The notes under the pieces were generated by a model. That model had not been told where the DNA came from, made no database searches, and saw only the letters and a list, made by a program, of their open reading frames with translations. DNA of 64,000 bases, from positions 62,001 through 126,000 of the forward strand of contig LLKB01000007.1 of assembly GCA_001414325.1 (NCBI GenBank). The letters are read 5' to 3'. Numbering within the stretch: the first letter of the stretch is position 1; each line of letters starts with the position of its first letter. Both the position numbers and the translations under genes were made by a program. This DNA is from Butyribacter intestini. Lineage in GTDB: Bacteria > Bacillota > Clostridia > Lachnospirales > Lachnospiraceae. Shown piece by piece: positions 27,507-38,482 of this stretch.

Positions 27507-27553
27507 AAAAAATCCGCTATACTAAGCATAATGTTTGTATGGTGGATTTTTTT
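27507..27553 (+). terminator. Terminator of the antiporter gene
   Basis: ATCCGCTATAC (27512-27522) pairs over 11 bp (two wobbles) with GTATGGTGGAT (27537-27547), followed by TTTTTT. Confidence 0.8.
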
Positions 27554-27595
27554 GACAGTTTTTACCGCAGACAGAATTTAGGGTAAAATCTGATT

Positions 27596-27624
27596 TTGAC
27601 AGAAGATTTATATCTATGAATAAT
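27596..27624 (+). promoter_or_regulatory. Sigma-A promoter upstream of tatD
   Basis: Consensus TTGACA (27596-27601), 17-bp spacer, AATAAT (27619-27624). The predicted leader would include both 52-bp repeats. Confidence 0.6.
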
Positions 27625-27666
27625 GTCTGTTTAATAGAAAAATATAATAAACTTTAACAGGCTTAT

Positions 27667-27803
27667 TAAGAGTTTTGAATGAAACGCTGTCGTGTGCAGA
27701 AAACAGCACAAAAAAGAGATAATAATGAAACTTAACAGATTTATTTATATTTAAGAGTTTCTAATGAAACGCTATCATGTGCAGAAAACAGCACGGAAAA
27801 GAG
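27667..27803 (+). repeat. Duplicated 52-bp segment in the tatD leader
   Basis: 27667-27718 and 27752-27803 match at 47 of 52 positions. Shared parts are TAAGAGTTT, AATGAAACGCT and TGTGCAGAAAACAGCAC, the last holding a small GTGC/GCAC stem. The second copy ends 5 nt before the tatD start and supplies its GAGG. An apparent ORF extension through this copy is not a plausible protein. Confidence 0.75.
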
Positions 27804-27808
27804 GCTAT

Positions 27809-28576
27809 ATGATTTTTGATACACACGCTCATTATGATGATGAGAGATTTGATGAGGACAGGGAAGAACTACTTTTTTCTTTAAAAAATAAAGGGATTGG
27901 GACCGTTGTAAATGTTGGGGCAAGTGTCGCATCGACAAAAAAGACATTTGAGATAGTTAAGAAATATGATTTTATGTACGGTGCGGTCGGTATCCATCCG
28001 GAGGATGTAGAGAGACTTGACGAGAGTCATATGGAGTGGCTTAAAAGTCTTGCGACTGATGAAAAAATCGTGGCGATAGGCGAGATAGGACTTGATTATC
28101 ACTATGACGAGCCGGAACGAGAAGTTCAGAAGAAATGGTTTGCAAGACAGCTTGACCTTGCCTATGAACTTGATATGCCGATTATTATTCACAGCAGGGA
28201 TGCGGCAGCAGATACACTCGATATAATGAAAGCACATCACGGGGACGAGCTTAACGGAGTTATCCATTGTTTTTCTTACAGTCCGGAGATGGCACAGATT
28301 TATCTTGATATGGGATATTATCTTGGAATTGGCGGAGTAGTTACATTTAAAAACAGCAAAAAACTCAAAGAAGTAGTGAAAATGACACCACTTGAGCGTA
28401 TTGTGCTTGAAACAGATTGCCCATATCTGACCCCTGAACCTCATCGTGGAAAGAGGAATGACTCATCGTATCTTAAGTATGTGGTGGAATGTATTTCCAA
28501 ACTTAAGGGGATTTCGGCTGAGAAAATCATAAAAACTACTTGCGAAAATGCGGTGAAGATGTACCGGATAAAATAA
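27809..28576 (+). CDS. tatD: TatD family metal-dependent hydrolase / 3'-5' DNase
   Basis: A 255-aa TIM-barrel hydrolase. The metal-binding motifs are clear: MIFDTHAHYDD at the N terminus, AVGIHPEDV, AIGEIGLDYHYD, then PIIIHSRDA, GVIHCFSYS and LETDCPYLTPEPHRGKRND. TatD enzymes act as Mg2+-dependent nucleases in DNA repair or fragmentation. The start at 27809 opens directly with the DTHAHYDD motif; a longer frame from 27764 only adds sequence derived from the leader repeat. ksgA follows after 31 bp, the usual tatD-ksgA order but without the ribonuclease M5 gene normally found between. Confidence 0.92.
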   Translation: MIFDTHAHYDDERFDEDREELLFSLKNKGIGTVVNVGASVASTKKTFEIVKKYDFMYGAVGIHPEDVERLDESHMEWLKSLATDEKIVAIGEIGLDYHYDEPEREVQKKWFARQLDLAYELDMPIIIHSRDAAADTLDIMKAHHGDELNGVIHCFSYSPEMAQIYLDMGYYLGIGGVVTFKNSKKLKEVVKMTPLERIVLETDCPYLTPEPHRGKRNDSSYLKYVVECISKLKGISAEKIIKTTCENAVKMYRIK

Positions 28577-28607
28577 TTAGTGTGTAACAGCACGGAAATG
28601 AGGAAAT

Positions 28608-29468
28608 ATGGCAACACTTGGAATACCACAAAATACAATAGAAATATTACAGAAATACAATTTCAGATTTCAGAAGAAATTTGGTCAGAACTTTCTTATA
28701 GACACTCATGTTTTAGAGAGGATAATAAGCGAGGCAGGGATAACAAAAGATGATTTTGTACTTGAAATAGGACCCGGAATAGGTACGATGACGCAGTATC
28801 TTTGTGAAAGTGCAAGGGAGGTAATGGCGGTAGAGATAGATGACAATCTCATACCCATACTTGCAGATACATTGTCTGCTTATGACAATGTCACGGTTGT
28901 AAATGAGGATATACTTAAACTTGACATTGCAAAAGTGGCAAAGGAGCATAACGGCGGCAAGCCGATAAAGGTTGTTGCAAATCTTCCATATTATATAACA
29001 ACACCTATCATAATGGGATTATTTGAAAGTCATGTGCCACTTGAAAGCATAACGGTCATGGTGCAGAAAGAGGTCGCAGACAGGATGCAGTCAGGACCGG
29101 GAACAAAAGATTATGGTGCATTGTCGCTTGCCGTACAGTTTTATTCAAAAGCGGAGATAGTCGCTAATGTTCCGGCAAATTGTTTTATGCCGCGTCCAAA
29201 TGTCGGCTCTGCGGTTATAAGGCTTACCTGCCATGCGGAAAGACCGGTTGATGTAAAAGACGAAGCATTTATGTTTAAAATAATAAGAGCATCATTTAAT
29301 CAGAGAAGAAAAACACTTCAGAACGGATTAAATAATGCTTCAAATCTAAGTGTAAATAAAGAACAGGTTGTCACAGCATTAGAAAAAATGGGACTTCCTG
29401 CAACGGTCAGAGGAGAGGCATTAAGTCTTGAACAGTTCGCCGAGCTTAGCAATCTGTTGAAAGCTTAG
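28608..29468 (+). CDS. rsmA: 16S rRNA dimethyladenosine transferase
   Basis: A 286-aa rRNA methyltransferase (KsgA/RsmA). It starts near KFGQNFLIDTHVLERI, has the SAM-binding EIGPGIGTMTQYL, and the catalytic motif NLPYYITTPI (N-L-P-Y). It dimethylates two adjacent adenosines in the 3' hairpin of 16S rRNA during 30S maturation. Length and motifs are complete. It is preceded by tatD and its 3' end overlaps the convergent PAP2 gene by 23 bp. ATGAGG precedes the start. Confidence 0.95.
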   Translation: MATLGIPQNTIEILQKYNFRFQKKFGQNFLIDTHVLERIISEAGITKDDFVLEIGPGIGTMTQYLCESAREVMAVEIDDNLIPILADTLSAYDNVTVVNEDILKLDIAKVAKEHNGGKPIKVVANLPYYITTPIIMGLFESHVPLESITVMVQKEVADRMQSGPGTKDYGALSLAVQFYSKAEIVANVPANCFMPRPNVGSAVIRLTCHAERPVDVKDEAFMFKIIRASFNQRRKTLQNGLNNASNLSVNKEQVVTALEKMGLPATVRGEALSLEQFAELSNLLKA

Positions 29469-30150
29469 TCTGCCTGAAAGGTCTGATATAAATAATCGTG
29501 TAATAAAAAGCAAATAATACACAACCGCCGACAAGGTCTAAAAATGAGTGCTGTTTAAGTGTCAGCGTTGATATGCAGATAAGAATACAAAGTATAAGCG
29601 ATGAAAGTCTTAAGATTTTAATCGCTTTTCTTTTTTTGTCGTTCTTAACAATATTAACATCATCGACATTTCTAAAATAATAACTGCGGCTTATGCCAAA
29701 ATGGATTGCAATCGAGTTGAACACATGGATGCTTGGAAAAACATTTGTATCCGTGTCGGTTCGGTAAAGTATGTCAATGATAGTAGTAAAAATATTGCTG
29801 TGGTCAAAGGTTTTAGGCCGCATTGTCTGCTGATTTGGAAAAATCGTATAAATGAGAAGTGAAGTCGTCATTCCTAGTAGCAGCACGGCACAACACCTAT
29901 AAAAATCGTCGAGGTGTTTTGTCTGAAAGAAAAGATATACTAAACTGACTGCAACATATAAAAACCATAAAAGATAAGGAATTATAAAAAACTCACAAAA
30001 GGGTATATAATCATCGATCTTGCAATGAATGTCGGTGAAATGCACATTGGTTCTCTTCTCGAGACTTGTAAACCATAAAAGATAAATCGGCATATATAAA
30101 ATAATAATTGCGTGTTTGTATTTGAAAAGAAATTCTTTTAATCTAGTCAT
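29446..30150 (-). CDS. PAP2-family membrane phosphatase
   Basis: A 234-aa integral membrane protein with about six helices. The PAP2 signature is present late in the chain: VFPSIHVFNS (motif 2, SxH) and KQHSFLDLVGG (motif 3, H-S-x-x-D). Motif 1 is less clear (PNQQTMRPKTFDHSN). Such proteins dephosphorylate lipid phosphates, for example undecaprenyl pyrophosphate or phosphatidic acid, at the outer face. It resembles the group annotated as inositol phosphorylceramide synthase-like PAP2. Start: ATG with GAGG 6 nt before. Convergent with and overlapping rsmA. The 290 bp upstream hold no clear feature. Confidence 0.75.
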   Translation of the reverse strand: MTRLKEFLFKYKHAIIILYMPIYLLWFTSLEKRTNVHFTDIHCKIDDYIPFCEFFIIPYLLWFLYVAVSLVYLFFQTKHLDDFYRCCAVLLLGMTTSLLIYTIFPNQQTMRPKTFDHSNIFTTIIDILYRTDTDTNVFPSIHVFNSIAIHFGISRSYYFRNVDDVNIVKNDKKRKAIKILRLSSLILCILICISTLTLKQHSFLDLVGGCVLFAFYYTIIYIRPFRQTKLSTDC

Positions 30151-30465
30151 AAAAAACCTCGTTCTGCTGTTTTTGTGTAAATATAGTTATGTCAAAGCAA
30201 ATGTTGTTGAGAATAAAAATACCGTTGCGTTATTGCTGTGGGACATATTATTGTGTAAAACTTGCTGCATTTGCTGTGTGTAGGTGTCAGACAACAAATG
30301 TAATGAATAGTTTAGCATAAAATTTGGGATTAAACAATCCTGATATAAGGGATAAATGGATTTAAATTTTAGGTATTAATATTAAAATTAATTTAGTTGC
30401 GTTTGTAGTGTATCTTTAATATAATTGTATCAAAGAATATGAGTATAAGGTATATAAGAGGTGAT

Positions 30466-31488
30466 ATGCAAAAAGATAAGAGGGGGAATGAAAAGTTGAA
30501 TACAGAAATAAAAAATGTGCTGAGTGCAGCAGATGATAAGGCACAATATGATGCGTATGCAAAGAAGCTGATTGCACAAAAGAGTATATTAGCAAATATA
30601 TTAGTAAAAACTGTTGGTGCATTTAAAGGTATGAATCCGAAAGATGTTGTAAAGTATATTGAAGGAGAACCTGAAATAGGAGTAGTACCTATTGAACCTG
30701 GTATGACAAATGCAGAATATGTATCCGGTGAGAAGATAAAAGGATTTAATACAGAAGATAATGAAATAAATGAGGGGATGATAAGGTTTGATATTATATT
30801 TTATGTAAGAATGCCGCTGCCGGATAAGTCCCAAAACAATTTGTCGAAGATTATAATAAATGTAGAATGTCAAAAAGATGAACCGTCAGCATATGAAATA
30901 TTAAATAGGGCAATCTTTTATGTGAGCAGATTGATATCATCACAAAAAGAAAGAGATTTTGTGAATTCAAATTATGATGATATAAATCAGGTGTTTAGCA
31001 TATGGATATGTATGAATATGAAGTACAATAGCATGTCGCATATACATCTTGCAAAAGATGAGATTTTAGAGCCATATGATTGGAAGGGGAATCTTGATCT
31101 GATAAACATTGTGTTGATAGGTATAACCAATACATTGCCGGAATATGAAGAAAAATATGAATTACATCGTTTGATATGTACATTACTATCAAATGAACTG
31201 CCAGAGGCACAGAAATTTGATATTCTTGAAAAAGAATATAATATTCCGGTTGATACAAAATTAAGAGAGGATGTGAGTGTGATGTGTAATTTAAGTTTAG
31301 GAATAGAAGAAAGAGCAGAGGCGAGAGGAGAAGCGAGGGGAGAAGCCAGAGGAATGAAAAGAACCAATGAAACGATTATTATAAATATGTATAAAAATAA
31401 GTTTACATTGGAACAGATTTCACTTGCAACGCAGAAAAGTGTTGAGGAGATTGAGCATATTATAGAAGAAAATTGCGTGACAATGTAG
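30466..31488 (+). CDS. Rpn-type PD-(D/E)XK nuclease-family protein
   Basis: A 340-aa member of the large PD-(D/E)XK 'transposase-like' group common in Lachnospiraceae. It begins with an AYAKKLIAQKSILANILVKT helix. The nuclease core follows with GMIRFDIIFYVRMP and KIIINVECQKDEP (D...E-x-Q). The C-terminal part carries a short EARGEARGEARG repeat and a helix-turn-helix-like end. Related Rpn proteins promote RecA-independent recombination, and some act in phage defence; the function here is unproven. Repeats of EARG vary in number between paralogues. The start at 30466 uses AAGAGG close upstream; 30439 is also possible. Next to the CRISPR locus. Confidence 0.7.
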   Translation: MQKDKRGNEKLNTEIKNVLSAADDKAQYDAYAKKLIAQKSILANILVKTVGAFKGMNPKDVVKYIEGEPEIGVVPIEPGMTNAEYVSGEKIKGFNTEDNEINEGMIRFDIIFYVRMPLPDKSQNNLSKIIINVECQKDEPSAYEILNRAIFYVSRLISSQKERDFVNSNYDDINQVFSIWICMNMKYNSMSHIHLAKDEILEPYDWKGNLDLINIVLIGITNTLPEYEEKYELHRLICTLLSNELPEAQKFDILEKEYNIPVDTKLREDVSVMCNLSLGIEERAEARGEARGEARGMKRTNETIIINMYKNKFTLEQISLATQKSVEEIEHIIEENCVTM

Positions 31489-31563
31489 CAAACTGTTATG
31501 TGTTTGTTTGTGTTAAAATGTTTTTTGATATCAGTATAGTAATATTTGGAAAAATATAAATGG

Positions 31564-31673
31564 AAAAAGCATCTTTTCTTTGTGTTGACATGATACTTCT
31601 AAAGTAGACGGATTAGATATAAAATCTGTTGCTTTAGAGGGGTATATCAGCACTAGGAGAGATGCTTTTTTTA
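31564..31673. other. Long imperfect hairpin, bidirectional terminator-like, 110 nt
   Basis: AAAAAGCATC on the left pairs with GATGCTTTTT on the right. Inside, GTGTTG pairs with CAGCAC, CTTCTAAAG with CTTTAGAGG, and GGATT with AATCT. The whole segment can fold into one long rod with a T run on either strand. It separates the Rpn-like gene from the cas locus. Confidence 0.55.
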
Positions 31674-31715
31674 TAGGGAAGTGAATGATTTCCATAATGT
31701 AGCTATTAAAATTGA

Positions 31716-31863
31716 AATAATTAAATATAATTTATTTTTTACATCCCAAAATGTATATTAAGTATAGGTGAAAAGAAAAAGATTGTAAAGAAAAAAGAGT
31801 GTAAGGATTAATTTTATTTTGTGTCGAATAAATATTCATCCAAATAAATTATATTTAATTATT
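31716..31863. repeat. 22-bp perfect inverted repeat in front of the cas operon
   Basis: 31716-31737 is the exact complement of 31842-31863 (arm ending ATATTTAATTATT on the right). The two arms are 104 bp apart, and the right arm overlaps the -35 box of the cas promoter by two bases. The interval is A+T-rich with no ORF. It could be a regulatory loop or the ends of a lost element. Confidence 0.7.
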
Positions 31864-31889
31864 GACTTTTGATGTAAAAGTGATATACT
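31862..31889 (+). promoter_or_regulatory. Promoter of the cas effector operon
   Basis: TTGACT (31862-31867), 16-bp spacer, TATACT (31884-31889). About 70 bp to the cas6 start. The leader contains AATCATT and AATGATT in inverse order, able to fold or act as an operator. Confidence 0.65.
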
Positions 31890-31963
31890 AAACTCAATCA
31901 TTCAAATAATCAGAGTTGAAATGATTGAAGAAATAATTATGGATTATAGAAAGGGGTGAAAAA

Positions 31964-32686
31964 ATGAACCAGTTCAAATTAACTTTTAGTTTGGAAAAAC
32001 AATTTTTGCCAAAAAGTTTGGAATCACTCATGATTAGTTTTTTTAAAGAGGCAACATTGAACTATTCAGAACAATTTCATATGAGTCTTTACGACAAGAG
32101 CAAATCTGTCATGAAAAGTTATACATTTTCATATTATCTTCCAAATGCAAAGTTTCAAAAAGAACAGATCTCACTAGGGATGCCTTGTTTTGAGGTGTTC
32201 TTTAGTGACGCTGATCTTGAGGAAAGCATACAGATGCTCAAGTCTTTCAAGACTATGTATGGAAAAAGTTATCCCATGAAGTGTAATTCTATAAAACTTG
32301 TGTCTATCGTTGCACAAAAACGAAAGGAAATAAGGGATTCAGAGATTGTTGTGAAAATGTTGAGTTCTCTTATTGTCAGAAGACATAATTCTGACGACAA
32401 TTCCGATATTTATTACACTTATGAAGATGATGAATTTGGAGAAGTTTTGAGAGAAAATGTTGATTTTATGCTGAAAAAACTTGATGTACCGATTTCAACA
32501 GATGGTTTTTCAATTGTTCCAATAAAAGGAAAAAAGGTTGTTCAGTGTGTATTTGAACATATGATAGATGCTAATATAGGGATTTATAAATTGACTGGGA
32601 CACCTGAACTTTTGAACTTTTTGTATATGGCAGGGTTAGGGTGCAGAAGGTCAGAAGGGCATGGTAAATTTGAAATCGTTATGTAG
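31964..32686 (+). CDS. cas6: CRISPR-associated endoribonuclease Cas6
   Basis: A 240-aa Cas6 of the type I-B kind. It has a ferredoxin-like N-terminal half and the characteristic glycine-rich end GLGCRRSEGHGKFEIV, which binds RNA. Cas6 cuts the long array transcript inside each repeat, leaving an eight-nucleotide 5' handle (here expected to be ATGTAAAT). It is the first gene of the effector operon, directly behind a sigma-A promoter, with AAGGGG before ATG. The gene is followed by cas8b with 15 bp between stop and the next start. All the cas genes are richer in A+T than the genes around them, by eye. Confidence 0.9.
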   Translation: MNQFKLTFSLEKQFLPKSLESLMISFFKEATLNYSEQFHMSLYDKSKSVMKSYTFSYYLPNAKFQKEQISLGMPCFEVFFSDADLEESIQMLKSFKTMYGKSYPMKCNSIKLVSIVAQKRKEIRDSEIVVKMLSSLIVRRHNSDDNSDIYYTYEDDEFGEVLRENVDFMLKKLDVPISTDGFSIVPIKGKKVVQCVFEHMIDANIGIYKLTGTPELLNFLYMAGLGCRRSEGHGKFEIVM

Positions 32687-32701
32687 AGGGGAGTGAAATA
32701 T

Positions 32702-34367
32702 TTGGAGCCAATCAAGATTACAAAAGGTGATTTCCTGAAAAATGCAGGTATTGTAGGAATGTATAATATGCTTCATGTTTTCAAGGCAAGAAAAGGTGAG
32801 GATTTTTGGATTGATGAAGAAGAACAAGTACTCTGCATAAGTCGTGAGTTTGCATTAAATGCAGACTGGACAGATATGTACTTTAAGGCATTTGTAGAAA
32901 TTTATGGTCCAATGTGTACATATCAGGAAATTATAAATAGAATTGAAAAGTGCAGAGGAGTTATAGAAAAAGGAGATGGTATAGAAAAAAACAACAATGT
33001 AAAAGATGACTTGAAATACATTACAGATAAGATGACGTCGAGTAGTTACAAAAGTGGTTTTGCAAATATTCGTGACAAAATTGAAAATCCGGAAGTGTAT
33101 GAAAATCTTAAAAGTAAAAAAATAAATATGAAAATGGAGTCTGATGAGATTCTGAAAAGATTGTCAGAACTTGAAGATTTTTTGGAACAGCCATTGTGCA
33201 GGGAAACTTTTTGTATGAAAAGTGTAATTTACAACTACATAAATCGTTTTTGGAATGGCAAGAGTTTTTTGCTTAGGGCAAATGCGGCAAAAGATATGCG
33301 TGAGATGTTTGAAAAAGATTTTTCAAAACCTTTAAAAGATTATCTGCAAAAATCACATGAAAAATCTAAGGAATATTGTATTGAATGTAATACGATGATA
33401 GACAGTAAAGAAAAGATTTCAATTGCCTTTATGAATGATATGGCAGATGACCTCTCAAGAAAGCGTTCGGCATTTTGGAACTGCAAAGTTGATGCGTATA
33501 TATGTCCTTTATGTGCTTATCTGTATGCACTTGTTCCTTTGGGATTTCGTCTGGTTGGAAATAAGTTTGTTTTTCAAAATATAGATTGTAGTCTTAAGGC
33601 ATTAATAGATTCTAATAAAATGGGAACGGTAGTACTGAAAGAAAATGCAAAGCATATCGGAGAAAAGTACGCTACATGGGTTGCAAGGACTTTAAATACT
33701 GTATTTAAATTAAAGATTAGAGAGCTTAACAATATACCTGTGATACTAAGAGGAACAAATGAAAAAGACAGATATACTTTCAATATATTACACAAAGATA
33801 TTCTAAATATTCTTAAAGATAAGAAGATAATGGAATATTTAGAAAAATTATCAGAACATCCAAATGTGAAGATAAAAAATGACTTTTTAAATGTGTATGA
33901 AAGCTCGATTGAAAATCTGATAAGTTATAATAATCAGTACAGGCTTATAAACAGGCTTATAAAGGCAAGTATTGAAACAGAAAGTATTTTGAGCAGGGCA
34001 GTGCTTGTATTTAAGATTCAGGTCAGGACATTTATGATTGTACAAGATGAAGGAGGTAATAAGAAAATGAATGTATGGTCTATGAGAAATAGCGGATATG
34101 AATTGAGAAAAGCAATTTTAGCCGCAAAAGGAGTTGTTTCTGATGAGTGCATAAGAGGAACGATTTACAGACTGACAAATGCACTTTCGGTAGGTAATAC
34201 GGAAAGATTTATGGATGTTATTATTAGATTATATACATCAAGCAGACTTGATGTGCCAAATGGTTTTGTTGATATGTTACAGGATAGAGATAAATTCAAT
34301 CAATATGGATATGCGTTTGTTTTAGGGTTAAAAGGAAGTCATCATGTAAGTAAGGAGGAAAACGAAA

Positions 34368-34375
<8 letters not shown>
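32702..34375 (+). CDS. cas8b1: Type I-B CRISPR-associated protein Cas8b1/Cst1
   Basis: The large subunit (557 aa) of Cascade, which recognises the PAM and helps recruit Cas3. It is identified by position between cas6 and cas7 and by family-like features. These are the start EPIKITKGDFLKNAGIVGMYNML and two CxxC pairs (CIEC near residue 226 and CPLC near 268) that form a zinc-finger region followed by YALVPLGFRL. The C terminus contains the paired helices of a Cas11-like small-subunit region. A TTG at 32702 is preferred because GAGGGG lies about 10 nt before it; a GTG at 32693 is too near. The 3' end overlaps the cas7 start by 8 bp, indicating translational coupling. Confidence 0.85.
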
Positions 34376-35964
<1,589 letters not shown>

Positions 35965-36013
35965 AGAAAATATAATAGATACATTTTGGGATGAAAAATT
36001 TAGGGGGATGAAA

Positions 36014-38407
36014 ATGAATTTTTACGCTAAATCAAAAAAGCACATATTAAAATATAATGAAAAAGAGAAAGTTGAGAAAGTGTATTCAGATTTAATAGAA
36101 GAAATGGCTGACATACTTTCAAAAGCTGAGATTGCGGCATTGGAAAATGAGAAGAACAATATCATTAACGATGTTTACGAAGAACAAAAAACACTTAGGG
36201 AACACTTAGACGAGACTGTTGAATGTGCGGAAAAATTTTTTGAACAGTATGGAAAATATTTTACTGAAAAGGAAAAAAATCTTATTTATATTGCGTGTAA
36301 ATATCATGATGTTGGAAAGGCAAATCTTGTTTTTCAGGCAAAGCTATCTGATGGGGGAGATGGAAAGTATAAAAATATAACACAGGTTCCGCATGGGTTT
36401 CTTAGTGCTTTGACTTTATCTTTTGAAAAATTGCAAAAAGAATTTGATGACATAACAAAGGAAGATTTTAAATGCCTTGTAACGGCAGTTTATTATCATC
36501 ATACAAGGGATGATGAGTTTGAAGCGTGTGAAATAAGAGAGTTTTCAGAAAAATATTTTAAAGATTGTTTTAATGAATTTTGCAAAGCAAGTGAATGGAA
36601 AACCAGTATGAGAAATCGAGGCAGGGAACTCCTTTTTGTCAACTCAAAAGCATATCCTAATGTTGTGATAAATGAGGATATATGGCAAGAATATATGCTT
36701 ATAAAAGGAATGCTAAATAAATTTGACTGGACAGTAAGCAGTGGAAAAATTGAATCCGAGGAAAAGGTTGATTTTGAAAAGAAGATACTGATAAATAATA
36801 TTGATAAAAGATATGGAAAAAATATGAGAGCGGTTCAGAAGTATATGAGAGAAAAAGCGGACAGCAATGTTGTCATAATCGCACCTACAGGTTCGGGAAA
36901 AACAGAAGCAGCCTTATATTGGCTTAACGGAGAAAAGGGGTTTTATACATTGCCGCTTAAAGTGTCTTCAAATGCAATATATAAAAGAATACGGGAGGAA
37001 TATAATTTTAAAGATGCTGCGTTGCTTCACTCTGAGAGTTTGCAAAAGTATATAGAGGAATCTGCTGATGAACAGGAGAAAGATGCGGAGGAAAAGTCTG
37101 CAAAAGAAAAGTTTGAAAAGACAAAAATGTTTAGTGCACCATTAACAATATCTACTGTAGACCAGTTGTTTTTATTTGTGTATAAAGCATTGGGAACAGA
37201 AATAATGGCAGCAACATTGAAATATTCAAAGGTTATAATAGATGAAATACAGTCATATGAACCAAGAATTGTTGCGGCACTTATATATGGTTTAAAAACG
37301 ATTTCACAGATGGGAGGAAAATTTGCTATTATGACAGCAACACTCCCACCGGTATTGCTTGATTTTATGAACAAATATGGATTGATAAAAAATGAGACAT
37401 ATTGTTTTGAAGATTTTTCGGCAGAAAATGTGATGCAGAGACATATGATAAAGTTATATGAACAGGAATTTAATCTGGAAGAAATCGCAGAGGAATCAAA
37501 AACAAAAAAAGTGCTTGTTATATGCAACACTGTAAAAAAAGCACAAGAAACATATCGTTTGTTGGAAGAATATACGGACAATGTATATTCGTTACATGCA
37601 AGATATATTAAAAAACACAGAAAAATGCTTGAAAAAAATATAATGCAGTTTTCGGAAAACAGAGAAAGCATAGGTATATGGGTGACAACACAGATTGTAG
37701 AGGCGAGTCTGGATATAGACTTTGATATACTTTATACGGAAATGTGTACCGCAGACAGTTTGTTACAGCGTATGGGACGCTGCAATAGAAAAGGTAGATA
37801 TATTCCGTCAAAACCTAATATAAAAATTTATAAAACAGAAAATGCAAAAAGACAAGTAAAAAACAGAATTAACAACACAGGAATATATTATCGGGATTTA
37901 TTTGAGCGTTCTTGGGAATGTATGGGCGATTATGAGAATCAGCTATTTACTGAAGAACAGAAAATAAATTATATCAACGAAGTTTACGATACGGAAAAAA
38001 TAGTAAATACTGAATATTATAAAGAAATAGAAGCATATCTTGAATATTTTCAGAAACTATCTGTGAACGAACTGAGTAAAATGGATGGTAAGAAAAAATT
38101 CAGAATGATAGAGAGTGTGTCTGTGATGCCTGATAAAATTTACAATGAAAATGAGGATTTAATAGAAAAGTATCAGAGTGAAATATACGATAGACATTTA
38201 GGGAGAGAAGCCAAAGAAATATTAAAAACAAAGCTTGATGAATTGACTTTAAGTGTAACTATATATAATAAATATTCAAAGGAAGGTATAGAAGGCGTTA
38301 TCGAAAAAACGGATATACATCGTACAGATTTTGTGTACGATTTTGATGAGGAGACGGGAAAAGGTATCGGGTTATCGAAAACGGAGAGAGAGGGAAACAT
38401 ACTTTAA
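36014..38407 (+). CDS. cas3: CRISPR-associated helicase-nuclease Cas3 (HD-DExH)
   Basis: A 797-aa fused HD nuclease and superfamily-2 helicase that degrades DNA marked by Cascade. HD part: YHDVGK near residue 97, PHGF and YYHHTRDD. Helicase part: APTGSGKTEA near 295 (Walker A), IIDEIQSY near 409 (DEIQ in place of DExH), TATLPP near 443, LVICNTVKKAQ, VTTQIVEASLDIDFD, and QRMGRCNRKG near 586. All motifs for activity are present. The start at 36014 follows AGGGGG by 6-7 nt; a frame extension into cas5 is possible but lacks a site. It is the last standard gene of the effector operon. Confidence 0.93.
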   Translation: MNFYAKSKKHILKYNEKEKVEKVYSDLIEEMADILSKAEIAALENEKNNIINDVYEEQKTLREHLDETVECAEKFFEQYGKYFTEKEKNLIYIACKYHDVGKANLVFQAKLSDGGDGKYKNITQVPHGFLSALTLSFEKLQKEFDDITKEDFKCLVTAVYYHHTRDDEFEACEIREFSEKYFKDCFNEFCKASEWKTSMRNRGRELLFVNSKAYPNVVINEDIWQEYMLIKGMLNKFDWTVSSGKIESEEKVDFEKKILINNIDKRYGKNMRAVQKYMREKADSNVVIIAPTGSGKTEAALYWLNGEKGFYTLPLKVSSNAIYKRIREEYNFKDAALLHSESLQKYIEESADEQEKDAEEKSAKEKFEKTKMFSAPLTISTVDQLFLFVYKALGTEIMAATLKYSKVIIDEIQSYEPRIVAALIYGLKTISQMGGKFAIMTATLPPVLLDFMNKYGLIKNETYCFEDFSAENVMQRHMIKLYEQEFNLEEIAEESKTKKVLVICNTVKKAQETYRLLEEYTDNVYSLHARYIKKHRKMLEKNIMQFSENRESIGIWVTTQIVEASLDIDFDILYTEMCTADSLLQRMGRCNRKGRYIPSKPNIKIYKTENAKRQVKNRINNTGIYYRDLFERSWECMGDYENQLFTEEQKINYINEVYDTEKIVNTEYYKEIEAYLEYFQKLSVNELSKMDGKKKFRMIESVSVMPDKIYNENEDLIEKYQSEIYDRHLGREAKEILKTKLDELTLSVTIYNKYSKEGIEGVIEKTDIHRTDFVYDFDEETGKGIGLSKTEREGNIL

Positions 38408-38451
38408 CACTATCAAGGAAGTAGCAGAGCAGATTGTGAATATCCGATTGA
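38406..38451 (+). repeat. REP-like dispersed element, copy c
   Basis: Starts right at the cas3 stop codon: AACACTATCAAGGAAGTAGC followed by the core AGATTGTGAATATCCGATTGA. Confidence 0.6.
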
Positions 38452-38482
38452 TTATATGACAGAATAAAATGGAGGGATATAA

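Noticed and set aside
27764-27808. Fifteen-residue N-terminal extension of TatD
   Set aside because: It is encoded by the second copy of the 52-bp leader repeat, and the family normally starts at the DTHAHYDD motif.
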